Assembly (NCBI GenBank): GCA_003254905.1
Contig: QANU01045404.1
Coordinates: 100,619-164,618, forward strand
Direction: 5' to 3'
Source: Nissolia schottii
Taxonomy: Eukaryota > Streptophyta > Magnoliopsida > Fabales > Fabaceae
DNA: 64,000 bases
The position numbers were made by a program, and so were the translations under genes. The stretch's first letter is position 1, and the number at the start of each line of letters is the position of its first letter. The notes below the pieces were generated by a model. That model had not been told where the DNA came from. It ran no database searches and worked only from the letters and a program-made list of their open reading frames with translations. This document shows, in pieces, positions 11,814 to 23,960 of the stretch.

Positions 11814-12996
11814 TGAAGCACACAGTGAGAATACACAAACAAGCACACAATTGTGACAGTGAGACTGAATAAAACACTTTTTTTGTTTTCAACAGCTTAA
11901 CTTATATAGGAGTAACTGTTTGGTGTTGTTAGAGAAATAAAAAATTGTTTTTTTTTTGGTCTTATCTATATTAATATAAATTCTTTTATATTTTTGATAA
12001 GATATTAATATATAATTTAATAATAGTTTAAAATATATCACGTAAAATTAGTCAAACAGTAATAACTGACATAATTAATGCAATTAATTAATGTAATAAA
12101 TATTGAAAAAAATATTAGTTTAATTTTGATACACTGATAGTATAAAAGATTTTTACATGGTCCTCTAATTAATTAGTTTCATTTGAATGATATTTTAAAT
12201 AGTGAGTATGACAGTCAATTATATTTGTTGATATATTAGTATATAATTGTATGACATGGTAAAACTCTTTGTCGGTGCATTTAAATTAAATTTATCAAAT
12301 ATACTAATTTTTCTTCTATTAAAAGCTAATTTTAAATTTGGCAAAGATCTCTCTCTCTTGTTATTTTATTAAACCTTGTGGATAGATTTCCATAATGGTT
12401 TGTTGTGAATTATGAAATAATAAATAATTTCATAAAAATGATATTATTTATTTCTAATATGAATGGAAATAAACTTTTCTCTTTTTCTATCTGAAATTAC
12501 GTAGGACACGTTGAATATGTACAATTTTAGTGAACGTTGATACAATGGATTCCACCCTGTAAACTTTTAATAAATGGTCAAAATAATTTTAAAAAAACAA
12601 AACAAATTTGTTCTTTGTCTTATATAGTGATGAGAAAGTTTTGAATTTTTTCCATCCAAGTATATACTACTAATAAATAATTTTGAATCTTCAAATTAAT
12701 TTATTTAATTATGTTTTTAAATAAGTACTCTATAAATTTTATGTTGGATTCAGTGTGTGTATATTTATATATATGATTTGCTAACCTCCATAAGTTCACG
12801 TAGAGATTAGCAATACCTACATTTTATTTTAGATATTAATACCCCTTCATTCCTTTTATAACTCAACATTTAAGAAACATTTAAGAGTAATTAATTTTGT
12901 AATTTTATTCAAATCATATTAATTAGTCTATTAACTTTTCTCTTCCTTCATAAAAACTATCTCTCTTCTATTGCTCTTTCATCTTTTACTTTTTTC
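11814..12996. other. upstream region of the B3 gene
   Basis: AT-rich sequence that should contain the promoter of the minus-strand B3 gene. I see no unambiguous TATA box or other site that I would assign, and no coding exon. Confidence 0.35.
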
Positions 12997-13485
12997 TAGG
13001 TATGAACATGGGTCAGGTCAGGTCAGACCTGACCATGTTTTGGATCCGACTCGACTTTAGTGGGTCAAATTAAGTTGGGTCAAATTTGATTTTTTTAGGT
13101 GGGTACTCGCTGGATTCACAACCCGTAGGGTCGGGTTGAGTTGACAGGTAATCCATCATTTTTTTTTAAAAAAATTAATTTTTTATAAAAAAAAATATAT
13201 TTTTTAATTAAAAATATATATTATGTTCTGATGCATAAAATCATCTTAGGCCAAAAAAAATACTTTTTGTTTTTTAATATATATATATATATAAAATAAT
13301 AAAATAAAATGGCAAGTCGGCGAATCAGATTAGTTTTGACAAGTTGGACCTGACACCCGACCCAACACAAGTGATGGGTCAGACGAGTTCGACCCATCGA
13401 CCTGTTGACCCGACCTAACCTAACCCAAATGGAGTTGGGTCGGGTTAACGAGTCGGCAGATCACACCCACCTGCTGAACACCCTA
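12997..13485. mobile_element. non-autonomous hAT element 2 with perfect 8-bp TSD
   Basis: The left end TAGGTATGAACATGGGTC and the right end GCTGAACACCCTA are inverted; the identical octamers CTTTTTTC flank it at 12989-12996 and 13486-13493. The 489-bp interior has many GGGTC/GACCC words around an AT-rich core, the same internal style as the element at 27218-27823. No open frame of note. Confidence 0.8.
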
Positions 13486-13493
13486 CTTTTTTC

Positions 13494-14161
13494 CTCTTAT
13501 GCTAAATTGTTGAATTTGAATTATCTTAAATACTTTTCGAATTTCTTTTACCATAAACTATTAATTTATTTAATCTCTATCTAATTATTTTCTTCGCTTA
13601 CGATCTCTATTTAGTGTCACGATATCTCAGGTTTATACTTAAAAATATGACGTATTAACGTGTCGATTATAACCCAGAAATTCTTTCTAATCTCAAGTAA
13701 AACATTATTGTTTTTATATAGATGATTTGTCTATGTATTAATACTAAGAGTTACATAAACTATTGTTTTTCCTTCCCCTTCAGTGGATCATCGAACTAGC
13801 GTATATGCAAGCACAAGTAGATCATAAATTAAAAATTATTATTCCATCAATCTTAGTTAGTTACGAATTCAAAATAAAATTATTAACTTGTTTAATTGAG
13901 ATTTTAAATTTTAAATTTTATTTATGTAAGACAAAAATGAAATAAAAAAATTATTCAACTAAAAAAAATAGTAAGTATTAATTAGGTGAAAGAAAAAAAT
14001 GCATTGAAGACACAAATTATTAAAGAGATAGAAAATGTTAGTGTCATTAATGTAGATTAAACAAAATTATAAAATTAACTTTTAAATGTTGAGTTAAAAG
14101 AAAATGTGCAGTGTCTAAAATAAAATGTGAACATTGTTAACATCTTTATGTGAAGGTTAGA

Positions 14162-14193
<32 letters not shown>

Positions 14194-14865
14194 GTTACTA
14201 ATGATTTAAAATGTAATTTAATATTTTCTTCTTATATAATTACAATTATGTTGGAGCTTGTTACGGACTGGGGCATAAAGGTCTATCCTAACCACCCCAA
14301 GACCCAGACCCACCCATACCCTAAGTATGAAACATTATCTGATTACTTGAGCGTTGGAGTGTTTACAGACTAATGTCTCAAATCTTTTATAGAAGTTATT
14401 GAAAGTAAAACATAAGTGTCTCAAATCTTAAACTAATGTGAACTGATACCTCTACATATTTGGGGAAAATCCATTTATCTCGAAAAGTTTCTCACAGTGA
14501 ATTTCCACTTTAGTCCACCAGTAAACCTTAGCATACTTATATTATTACATAAATGTTTATAAACAATGAAAAGGATGTAATACTTCTTCATCCCAATTTA
14601 TTTTGATCAATAACATGCTTTTAAAGAAGAGCAGTACTAGACAGCCCGAACGGGCTTTCCGAACACAACCTGCCCGATACACTTGTCTTTGCTTAATTAG
14701 AGAGGGATTAAAAAATAATAATAATAATAAACTAAATTAAATTTACGATATAGAAAATAAACTTCAGAACCAATAAAATGCAACCAAACAGTTGTTGTTG
14801 TCTGGAAAGTTGTCGAGCTGACAAACTTTTTTCTTTAAAGACGAGTAAATATTATTGGAGATTTC
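13494..14865. other. gene-free AT-rich interval
   Basis: No gene is supported here. It holds a TA microsatellite at about 14164-14188 and a small palindrome AGCCCGAACGGGCT near 14642. An open frame at 13763-13945 is short and of AT-rich composition. Confidence 0.4.
14164..14188. repeat. (TA)n microsatellite
   Basis: About 12 TA dinucleotides in intergenic sequence. Confidence 0.85.
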
Positions 14866-15215
14866 TCACCTATTCTGTGATATTTAATTTACTTATTTTT
14901 TATAATTTTATAATTAAATTTATTAATTATTATTATTTTTTTATGATCTAACATAACATAATAATAAATTTTATAATTTAATATAATAAATTAATATTTT
15001 TTAATATAATATTTATAAAAAAATATATTATAAACTCAAATAATTTATAAATTTTTTAACTTATTATACGTTAATTCTTTTAATGATTTAATTAATAAAC
15101 TTTTTTTACAATCATATAAAATATGATATAATAATAAAAATTAATAAATTTAATTATAAAAATTATTAAAAATAAATAAATTAAATACCATAAGATATTT
15201 AATCATAAGATAACA
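14866..15215. repeat. AT-rich long inverted repeat, candidate miniature element
   Basis: The left arm (GATATTTAATTTACTTATTTTTTATAATT region) is complementary to the right arm ending ATACCATAAGATATTTAATC, so the whole would fold into a hairpin of about 350 bp. Related single arms occur at about 17600-17760 and 46600-46770, which supports a dispersed family. The extreme AT content makes exact ends uncertain. Confidence 0.5.
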
Positions 15216-15574
15216 AAAAAAGTCACCGTATTAACTATTTAATTGCATGTGAAAAACTCTATTGGCATACGCGACTAAACCTAGGTTCTGGGCGCTCGTA
15301 AAGGACACTTGCATAAAGTTAAAATATAATTGTGATAAATGACACTTGCATTTTAAGAAATAACAATATAAAATAAAATATATTAATAAGTTACATCTCT
15401 CAATTTCCCATTTTTCCTATTTTTCCATTAATTTCGAGAGAACTGGGAGAAGTCAAAAAAAAAAAAAAAGGATTTAGCTACAACGATGATTTAAAAAAAA
15501 CAAGATATATATCAATTGCTAGCAAGGTCAAGCGTAAATTTTTTCTTAAGTGATGATAACAGTCGTCCAGCTAT

Positions 15575-17337
15575 TCATTCATAGAGAGATTTTGCAGACT
15601 GGACTCTCACTTTTTTGTTTTCATTCTTCACCACTTTCTCAATTGACTTCTCATTTGCGGACATAGCTTTTGCTATTGCTTTCATCTTTCTGACATTTTT
15701 GGATCTCTTCATAGGCCTTCCTTTCTGCTTCATCTTCCTGTTTCAGAAAACGTCCAAAATTTAGAGCAAATATAAAGCAATCTTAACTGTTAGATAGTAA
15801 TTTACACATCGAGTATGAATTTAATAACTAATATTTAATAATAAGTATCAATGTGCAAGATTGGGTAGAACGTGTTTACTCCACTCCATACTTAAGGTGC
15901 CACCAAGTTAAATAAACTCCCAAGGAAAAAACTCTGATTTATTGACTCGTGCATTTGGTACTTTAGGACATTGTTCAACATATAAGACATGTCAAAACAG
16001 AACAACAAAACAAGCACAAGTATTAAAGAAAAATATCATTCATATGTTGTTGATTAAATCCAAAACCAAACACCTAATGCACTAGAAGAAATAAGCTCAA
16101 GTTATCAACTCAGCAAACTGACTGTAAGTTTGACACAGAATTTTGAGGTGCTAACTTCAGTACGACGTTAAAAATATTTGTGATAGTAGAGATTGAGTGG
16201 GATATAATTTTGTGAGAAGCTCCCAATGGGAAGCAGTTCATGCTGTAGCATTATAAGTTTTGATGTCACGATTATAACTTTTATACCATATCTGTAGTCT
16301 GTAACGTTTGAAAAGGGCTGCAAGCTTCCAACTTTCTATCTTTCAGCGCACTTTTACATTAGCAAAAAACGTTAAACATAAACTACTGATCAGCATTGAC
16401 AACAATTTGTTGAAAACAAGATGTATTCCTTTTCTAATTAATATCATTACCAACACTAAATTATTAAGAATTTCGCTTTGATACATTCATGAATGAAAAA
16501 AAATTTCACGCTTCTAATCGTGTAATTGTAGCATCATACAAAAGTGTTTGGCTTTTATAATCATTACTTCGAAAGTAACAAATATAGTAGCATATGATTG
16601 AAAGTTAGTAAACTCTTTAAATAATTTATCAAACTTAATCTGCATTTTCATGTTATATTATAATGATCAAAGGAATGGCAAAACAAGATATGCACTCTGC
16701 TATGGAAAATTTCTTGATATCAGCAACACACAATATACCAGGCACTAGTCACACACTGACACCCATATCCTTGCAACTTATTGGACATCAAACTAATTAG
16801 GGGAGTGAATTGCAATTTAAAAATATATGTAATATGCAAGAGGGGACCTAAATAGCATTGCATATTCAACTCTAAAATATTTTTGAAATACTTCATATCT
16901 AAAATAATGTATGATTACTGATTAAAGCAAACGCACAAAGAGTACTCTGCTGAATGAGGGAGCAGTGAGGATTACTTACAAATTGGTAGAACCGGAAACC
17001 GTGTTTTGGGCTCCACACTCTGATGTATCCATTGCTGCAATGCAAGCAAGCAATTCTCATTTTTAAAAAATTAAAAAAAAATAAATAAATAAATAAATAA
17101 AAACCAACAAACCACAATTCTAAGAAAACAGGCATCACTAAAACATCAAATCGAATTATTTTCATTGTTATTTGGGAATTGGAAGCAGATGAGTTAAATA
17201 AAATTGAAAGATCAAAAAAATTAGAGCGGAAAAGTAAGTGAGGGTTGCTTACCTTGAGGTGCATCGGAGACCGATGGCTCGTCAGCGTCCATCGAAACGG
17301 CGCCGTTTCTCTTCCTCTTGTTCCTGTTTTTCGCCAT
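15575..17337 (-). CDS. small basic plant protein of unknown function, 3 exons, 100 aa
   Basis: Exons on the minus strand: 17337-17253, 17034-16980, 15737-15575; all joins are GT-AG and in phase. The product starts MAKNRNKRKRNG, has an acidic middle (residues 17-38) and a very basic C-terminal half from about residue 48 (KMKQKGRPMKRSKNVRKMKAI), ending QSAKSLYE. There is no signal peptide or membrane segment. The N-terminal KNRNKRKR and central KRSKNVRKMK clusters look like nuclear or nucleolar targeting signals (inference). I recall similar short proteins annotated as uncharacterised in other dicots but cannot name a function. Clean splicing and the preserved frame support a real gene. Confidence 0.75.
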
Positions 17338-18315
17338 TGTGTAGACGATGAGGCGGCGAAGAATGCAGAAACTGCGGTTCCGTACTTTAGCTGAAGATGA
17401 AGGTTAATTAGGGGGGATGGACTGACCCGACCCGAATTTGACCTAACTGGTACCCGATTTAGTCCAATAAATTTTCATAGGACTTCAGAGAAAGGTTACT
17501 GTTTTATTGGTTCAGGCCCAATAAGCTACACAATGGAAGGGAAGACTCACTAGTCTACTAATGCAAGTCATTTGAGCTTACCATACATCTTTTTACAAAT
17601 GTTATATTGAAAAGTATTAATTTATCACATTAAATTATATAATCCATCAATATGTCATATTAGATCATGGAATGATAACAAAATTTGATAAATTTAATTA
17701 TAAAATTATAAAAAAGTAATAAATTGAGTAACATAGGATATTTATCCCGTGGGGTAAGTGGGAAACCACCAAAAAAACATTACATCGCACATAATCGAAT
17801 AAATAAGCAAATGTTACAACATTCATAAACAAAAATTACAACACACATAAACTTTACACTATACCAAAATATTACAAAACATGGAAAACAACTTAAATTA
17901 GAGATGAATACCCTAGTTCATGCTCGTCATAACGTCTTAATGAGAAAAAAAATGAAAACAAATTGAAAAATATGGCAAAAAGGAAAAAAAAATTTGCAAG
18001 AAACGAAAATAAACTAAAGAAGAAAAAAGAAATGGAGAAAGATAAAAAGAGAATAATGACAAATAAATAGAGTTTGTACCTGAAAAAATTGAGGAAAAAA
18101 AGATAAAGAGAGAGTGGGTAAGAAAAAAAATAAAAAAAATGCAAAAGAAAGTGGAGAGAGGAGGTGCACAAGTGAGGGAGAGTGGGAAAGGAGTGAGAAA
18201 AATAATATTTAATGTGAGTGTTTAACATGTGTACAATTTTTGCGTCTCCACATGACATTTTCCTTATTTTTATTTGTTAACACAAAACTCTGGTTTTCTT
18301 CCAAAAAGAAAACAA

Positions 18316-18472
18316 AAACAAAACTGTGGTGAATAAAAGCAAAACCTAAATCCTAGCATTCGAAACAAGACATAAAAAAAAAACACCTTCCTANAAACAA
18401 AACTGTGGTGGATAAAAGCAAAACCTAAATCCTACCATTCGAAACAAAACATAAAAAAAAACACCTTCCTAA
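18316..18472. repeat. 79-bp near-perfect tandem repeat with an N at the junction
   Basis: AAACAAAACTGTGGTG starts at 18316 and again at 18395; the two units differ at only about three positions plus a one-base poly-A difference. The only ambiguous base nearby, an N at 18394, lies exactly between them. Confidence 0.85.
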
Positions 18473-18684
18473 TATTATTTTATTTTAAAAATATAAAAAA
18501 GTATTAAATTTTTATATTTTATATTTATTTATTTTGGAGCGAGTTTTCTTTATTCTAATTAGCTGTTATTTAATTTATTATTGTTGAGTTTCAAAAGCTA
18601 AACCCAACACATATTATATACAAGAGATAAATTTTTGCACAAACTATGATATGGGTCATTTGAAAAACTAAGCCAAACATGCTA

Positions 18685-18825
18685 GGACCTGTTTGTATTT
18701 AGAGTCAGAATCGATTCTGATAAAGAGGAGAAAATTTCCCATTTCTTATACAGTGCATCATGAGGAGAATTCAGGAAGGTGTGTCTTCAGGTTTCTATGT
18801 GCAAACCAAACAGGCTACTAATAAT
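18685..18825. mobile_element. candidate small inverted-end element (PIF/Harbinger-like)
   Basis: The left end reads GGACCTGTTTGTATTTAGAG and the right end reads GCAAACCAAACAGGCTA, giving CTGTTTG termini in opposite orientation, a style common in Harbinger-type miniature elements. A CTA trinucleotide lies at each end as a possible target duplication. About 140 bp, non-coding. Confidence 0.4.
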
Positions 18826-20099
18826 GGGCATCCAGTGGAGGCACTCTACTGTGTACCCAACAAGCCAACACCTCTTTCATAAGTGTTTGCCAAAATGAAT
18901 CAATCATCAACTGTCCCTTCTTCACCTTTAGTAACATGAACCATCTGCCATGGAAATCGAGGACCAACAGCACTACCTTTTCACAGAAGTTTAATATATG
19001 GAGTGAAACAAAAAAAGAGTAGCAGTTTTATTCCAATCTAACGCTATCAAGTAAAGTTGTCACCAGATTATTAAAATCGTGAATTTATGTAATATTAAAA
19101 ATGTAAAATAAAAATGTAATATGTAAAATTGTAATACTATTTAAATCATAAAATTATTTGATCTAACTCAAGGTAGTGGAACCAACTAACTTTTTTAAAA
19201 TCATAAAAATGTGAAATTTTAATATTTAAATCAAAGTCTCTGTATCCTTAATCCTGACTATCATTCACACTGCATGTGAATAAAGAAATAACTTCAACTT
19301 ATCCTAACTTATTATAGAATCAAGAACTATTTATAGTAAGAGCTGAACTTATTGGATAGAAATAATTGCATAACTTTTTATATCTTAATAGCTCATTCTT
19401 TTTATAAATTTTCCCTTAATTACGGTTAAATGATATTCGGAGATTAGTTTATACGCAAATTAATCTTTTCAATTCGATCAGAAAACTAGATAATTTCATA
19501 GTGAGTTTAATGTACACATCTTCGCTGCTACGAGAACCTCTTTGGAATTGCGCATTCTGACATTTACATCCCGGCGGCATATGTAAAGACAGACATGAGG
19601 AAAAGAAAAGTTAAAGGAAAGGGAAAGGAATTATCAATTGTGTCACTGAGAGACAATTCAGAACTTCAATCTGTCAGAAAGATATGCTATGATGAAGGCA
19701 TCTATCTATCTCAGAGTGCATCAAACAATTAATTTATCTTATAATAAACGAAAGGCAAAATTAAAAGAACAGAAAGAAGAATTAGGGGGCAATGACCAGT
19801 GCCTTACACGACTTGTCAACACTTGACCAATATTGAATGATACCTTCTATTTAATTTCTTTCATTAGATATTTAAAAATCAAGTTATCAAAAATTGAGTA
19901 TCAAAATGATATCTATATGATCTCCTAAAGTAAAGATTATACTTTAAAGGTGTATGTGACTATTTTTATTTTTATATCAATAAAGTGAGATTCATATATA
20001 TAATATTACTTTATTAATGAATGGAAATTTTTTTTTGTTATTTTCTTTATTTTCTCTAAAGTAAAATTCTTATTTTAGAGTATTTAAATTTGTGGATAA

Positions 20100-20905
20100 G
20101 ACATGTCTCGATGTACATTATGATAACCATAAGGACTAAGGAGTTAGGTCCAACTTTTAGGATGGATATGATTTTGTTTGATTTGTAACTTAAATATAAA
20201 AACACAAATTCGAAGACAATAATTTTGATCTTTCACACATTTTATTATAAAGGAGAAAATCCCTCCCTTATCCAAAATTGATTTTGCAATGTTATACAAA
20301 CAGGACCAAAGTCCCTCTCCTAAGATGGATCTAACGGTGGAAGACTCAATTTACATGATATCATAATTTTAGATTTTAGTAAAAAAAATAAAAATTGTCC
20401 ACAAGGGACACGGATTCATATATAGTTGAATGGCTAGCACTTGTGCATGGAAGTGTAATTTATTGTCTCCGTTTAGGATGGGAAGAAAATTATGGCTTCT
20501 TCCCTTTAACATTATCACTTCATTAATAGAATGATAAAATAAAAAAATCTCTCTTTTTTTTTATAATGAGATTTTCATTTTAGGTGGTTCAAATTCATGG
20601 ATGCAACATAGCCTCACATTGCTCCTTAATGTTAAGGAGTGAGGTTTAACTCTTAGGATGGACAAAGTCTCTCTTTTATTTTATTTATTTTATTAAATAA
20701 TACATATCAAAATAACATGAAATAATTTATGACTTGAATAGTTTGCATTAAATCATAAGTTCAAACCTTAATACATGAAAACAAAAAAAAAAAGAAAGGC
20801 TCAAGAGACATGGACACATAATTGAATGACTAGCACTTGTGCATGGAGGTTTAACTTATTGTATCCCTTTAGGATGGGGGAAAAATTATGGCTTTTTTTT
20901 TTTTT
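20100..20905. repeat. degenerate repeat array around TTTAGGATGG
   Basis: The word TTTAGGATGG or a close variant recurs near 20157, 20320, 20471, 20655 and 20869, each within longer diverged similarity. The clearest pair is about 100 bp long (GAATGGCTAGCACTTGTGCATGGA near 20431 and GAATGACTAGCACTTGTGCATGGA near 20823, abbreviated words GCTAGCACTTGTGCATGG and ACTAGCACTTGTGCATGG). Probably an eroded tandem or nested repeat. Confidence 0.55.
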
Positions 20906-20938
20906 CTTTNCAAAATTATGGGTTTTTTTTTTCTTTTA
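20883..20938. repeat. short direct repeat split by an N
   Basis: AAAATTATGG plus a T-run and CTTT occurs on both sides of the ambiguous base at 20910. This repeats the pattern seen at 18394 and is probably an assembly join. Confidence 0.7.
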
Positions 20939-20939
20939 C

Positions 20940-21839
20940 AAGTACAGCAAGCATCTCAACTCCCAAACAGGGAGAGGAGAAAACAAAAGGAAAGTACAAT
21001 GGGGTCAAATATTACAACAAAACAACAAAGAAGAAGGAACAAAAGAACATATCACAAAAGATTCAGAATTCTTTCATATCCTCCCTGATTTGATGGCATT
21101 CTCAAATTCAAAGAATTTGTTGGCTTGATTTTTTTTCGGTTTTCAACTCCAATCACTCTCTTTCAGCATTTGATTTGATTTGATTCTTCCGCTCATCAAT
21201 AATATCCAGCGAGGCATTCCACCTAAATACCAAAACTTCTCTATAATTCCTCATATTTTGTAGTACCTGTTACACCCACTACAAGTTTTCATAATTATGG
21301 CCAATGCAAAGTTTTCCATAAGGAAAGGCATGTTTCCACGTGAAAGAATACCCTAATAAGATATTTCCCATGCTTTTGAGCAGATAGAACAGGGCGGGCT
21401 CAGTTTAGTTCCCAGTCTGTGTAAGACCACTGGTATGGGAACCTGAGAAATCGCATCACTTATCAAGAATCTCTTATTGATCTGTCAGATCCTAAAAATT
21501 GAGGAAATGAGATCTTACAGTGGATTAAAGCTAACATAAGAGCAAGGGAGTGACACCACATTCTCGGCGAGCCCATCCTACCAAACATCTCTATAGTCCA
21601 AGAATTTTATACTAACTGAGATGTGACAGTTCAATCCCTGATATATCTCCGAGATACTCGCATTCATGTGGATGAACGATACATTCAATAGTTCTTGCAG
21701 ATTCTAGCAACACTATAAAATCTTGGGGAGGACGAATTTGAAAGGTTTAGAATACAGACAACCCCTAAAATGATGCAAGAAATGATGATCTTCTCACCAC
21801 CACCAACCTTCTTAACAAGTGGGTAAACCTTGACTAAAT
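20940..21839. other. unclassified sequence, no supported gene
   Basis: Less AT-rich than the surroundings. Short open stretches appear in several frames on both strands but are full of stops, and I recognise no domain. It could be a decayed pseudogene or part of the repeat block to its right. Confidence 0.3.
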
Positions 21840-23960
21840 TACCACCTTGGTGATTTATGTGTGTTGTGTGTTGAAAAATATAGTGTGGTATGTGCTATAT
21901 GTATGTTGATGATGTATATGTTGTGTTTTTGGAAGCCTATGATATTTTCTTGTGCATTGTTGGAATATGTGTTAGAAACCCTAAGACGAGTGCATGAGAA
22001 AAGGTTTGAGAAAATGGGAAAAACATGCAAGGAAGCAAAGTTATCCCACAGTTTTTGCGCCAGGCCGCTGAGCAACCCTGGACAGGGCGCTGAGTGACCT
22101 GGAGAACCCTAGGTCGCTGAGCGATCACTGACAGGGTAGCTGAGCGACCTGAGAAGTCCTTGAGGATCCACATATTCTAATGAGCACTATCTCACTTTAA
22201 CTTTGTGTGTGATGATGTAAATGAATGCATAGTATGTACTATAATTATGTTATTATGTGTCATGAAAGTATGGTTGTCACTAGGACTTTAGGATAACCGT
22301 AAATTACTAGAAATTAATCGCCTAACTCTGTAAAGATCATAAATAAACCTTACGGAAAATGTAAGATCTTAGAAAAGGTATGGCTACAATGGGCTCGGAA
22401 GACCCTGTAAATATGTACTTAGTTATATAATAGGAAACCCCCTCTCTTGGCACGTCTACAGACACGCCCCTCACATTCCAACAAGAAGGAATGGTAATTG
22501 TTACGAAAGCAAGCCTACAAACTTGCTAAGAAAGATGCGATATGAAGACAAAGAAAGTTATAAGATGATGAACAAAAAGTACATACACAAAAGGTAAAGA
22601 AAGTCACGATACGAAAGTAAGAAATGTTAAGAAATGGAACTAAGATAATACGAGGTCACGAGTCCACCCTTAGCCGCGTTGAAAGGGTCAGCCTTTCACC
22701 TCCCTGCATATAGGGATGGTTACTTATATGAAATACGTTCGCGCTAAATGTAAGGGTGGTATGAGCTCTGCCATTAATTTTAAAGGATACAGAGTAGGTT
22801 GTATGCCGAACGGGGATAACAGTCCCACGGTGTACAAAGAGGAATTATGGACATAATATGATGAGAAGGATGCTGCCCTAATGAAAAGTACCTGATAGGG
22901 CGCATGAGAGAACTCCCAAACCCCTTCATGCATACTATATGTGATGTATGTATATGATGTATGTATTGTATGGCATTAGGTCTTCATAAGACCGCCTCTA
23001 CGATATCCACATTACGTAAACACATAAGTAATAAAAAGCACGCTCATTAGGTAATATCAAGACTAGATTTCCCAGTCACCTAGTAAATTAGATAAAGCCA
23101 CTCAAGACTAGTATGGATTAAAATAAGTAGGGACTTTAGTATATCTTGGCACCTAGAGATCTCTTGAGTGGCTTGGATCATAATTGAAGTGAAAATGAAC
23201 AGTTATGCTCCTAGGATTCCGACTGAGGACGCGACGTTCTTAACCTCCACTCACTTATGATTCCAGAGAGGCATGACGAGCATGCCGAGAAGCTGCAGGA
23301 CACGAATCCTGCACACTATTACATGGACTAACCTTTCTACCGGGAGCGTCATGATGACTGTTTTGCTCGTGACCATTGATGACCATGGTACTCTGCTGCT
23401 AGCATCTTTTCCTTCTCCAGACTCGTGGTTCCACCATGTACCCCCCACAACAGAGGTACTCCAGGGCACACCTGTAGGGATGAATCTTGGTCTTCCTATC
23501 GCTGCGATGCCCCTGTCAGTATACAGGACCCCCGCATCCGCCGAACTGCCAGGAGGAGAGTTACCCCTAGGACGGGACATGGGCTGGCCACGCAGACACG
23601 AGACGAAGATAAGGAAGCATCGCAAGAGGTTTGTAGGGGGCTTGGCATCAAGGTACACCAAGGAAGCAGAAAGACAATTATATACATATCCACACATCTT
23701 GACATTCTGGAACGTTGTATTTTGTAACAGCTAAATGGATTAGTTATATCATTAGCTCTCAAGTACAATAATTGTAATATGTAAGTATAGACCTATGTGT
23801 AACTGTTTCTGGACTTGCCTGACTGGATTTATATTATGTTTTCTATGAGTTTGTTGTGGTTACTTACCTGTTATGATATTACACACCTAAGCCTTGTAAA
23901 CTCTATCGCTTGCTTATATATGTATGCCTTCCTGAACACGGATGACTCATATTTCATGTT
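21840..23960. mobile_element. unclassified repeat block, possibly LTR-retroelement derived
   Basis: The base composition is more balanced than the neighbouring DNA. About four copies of a CGCTGAGCGACCTG-like word occur at 22055-22160, a feature I associate with repetitive DNA. On the minus strand an open frame runs 23697-23251 (148 aa) and on the plus strand 23273-23734 (153 aa); neither shows a motif I recognise. I could not find matching LTRs or a primer-binding site, so the class is a guess. Confidence 0.35.

Larger units (their letters stand above)
17338..20099. other. gene-free interval with small repeats
   Basis: It starts with the upstream region of the 100-aa protein gene. It then holds a single-arm copy of the AT-rich repeat (about 17600-17760), an A-rich purine tract (17930-18190), a 79-bp tandem repeat with an N at its junction, and a small inverted-end element near 18.7 kb. 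The open frame at 17893-18258 is low-complexity Phe/Leu/Ser on the complement of the purine tract and is not a gene. Confidence 0.4.

Noticed and set aside
17893..18258. 121-codon minus frame rich in Phe/Leu/Ser
   Set aside because: It is the complement of an A-rich purine tract; composition alone explains it.
23251..23734. 148- and 153-codon overlapping frames on opposite strands
   Set aside because: No motif, signal or splice context recognised; they lie in a repeat-like block, so no gene is called.
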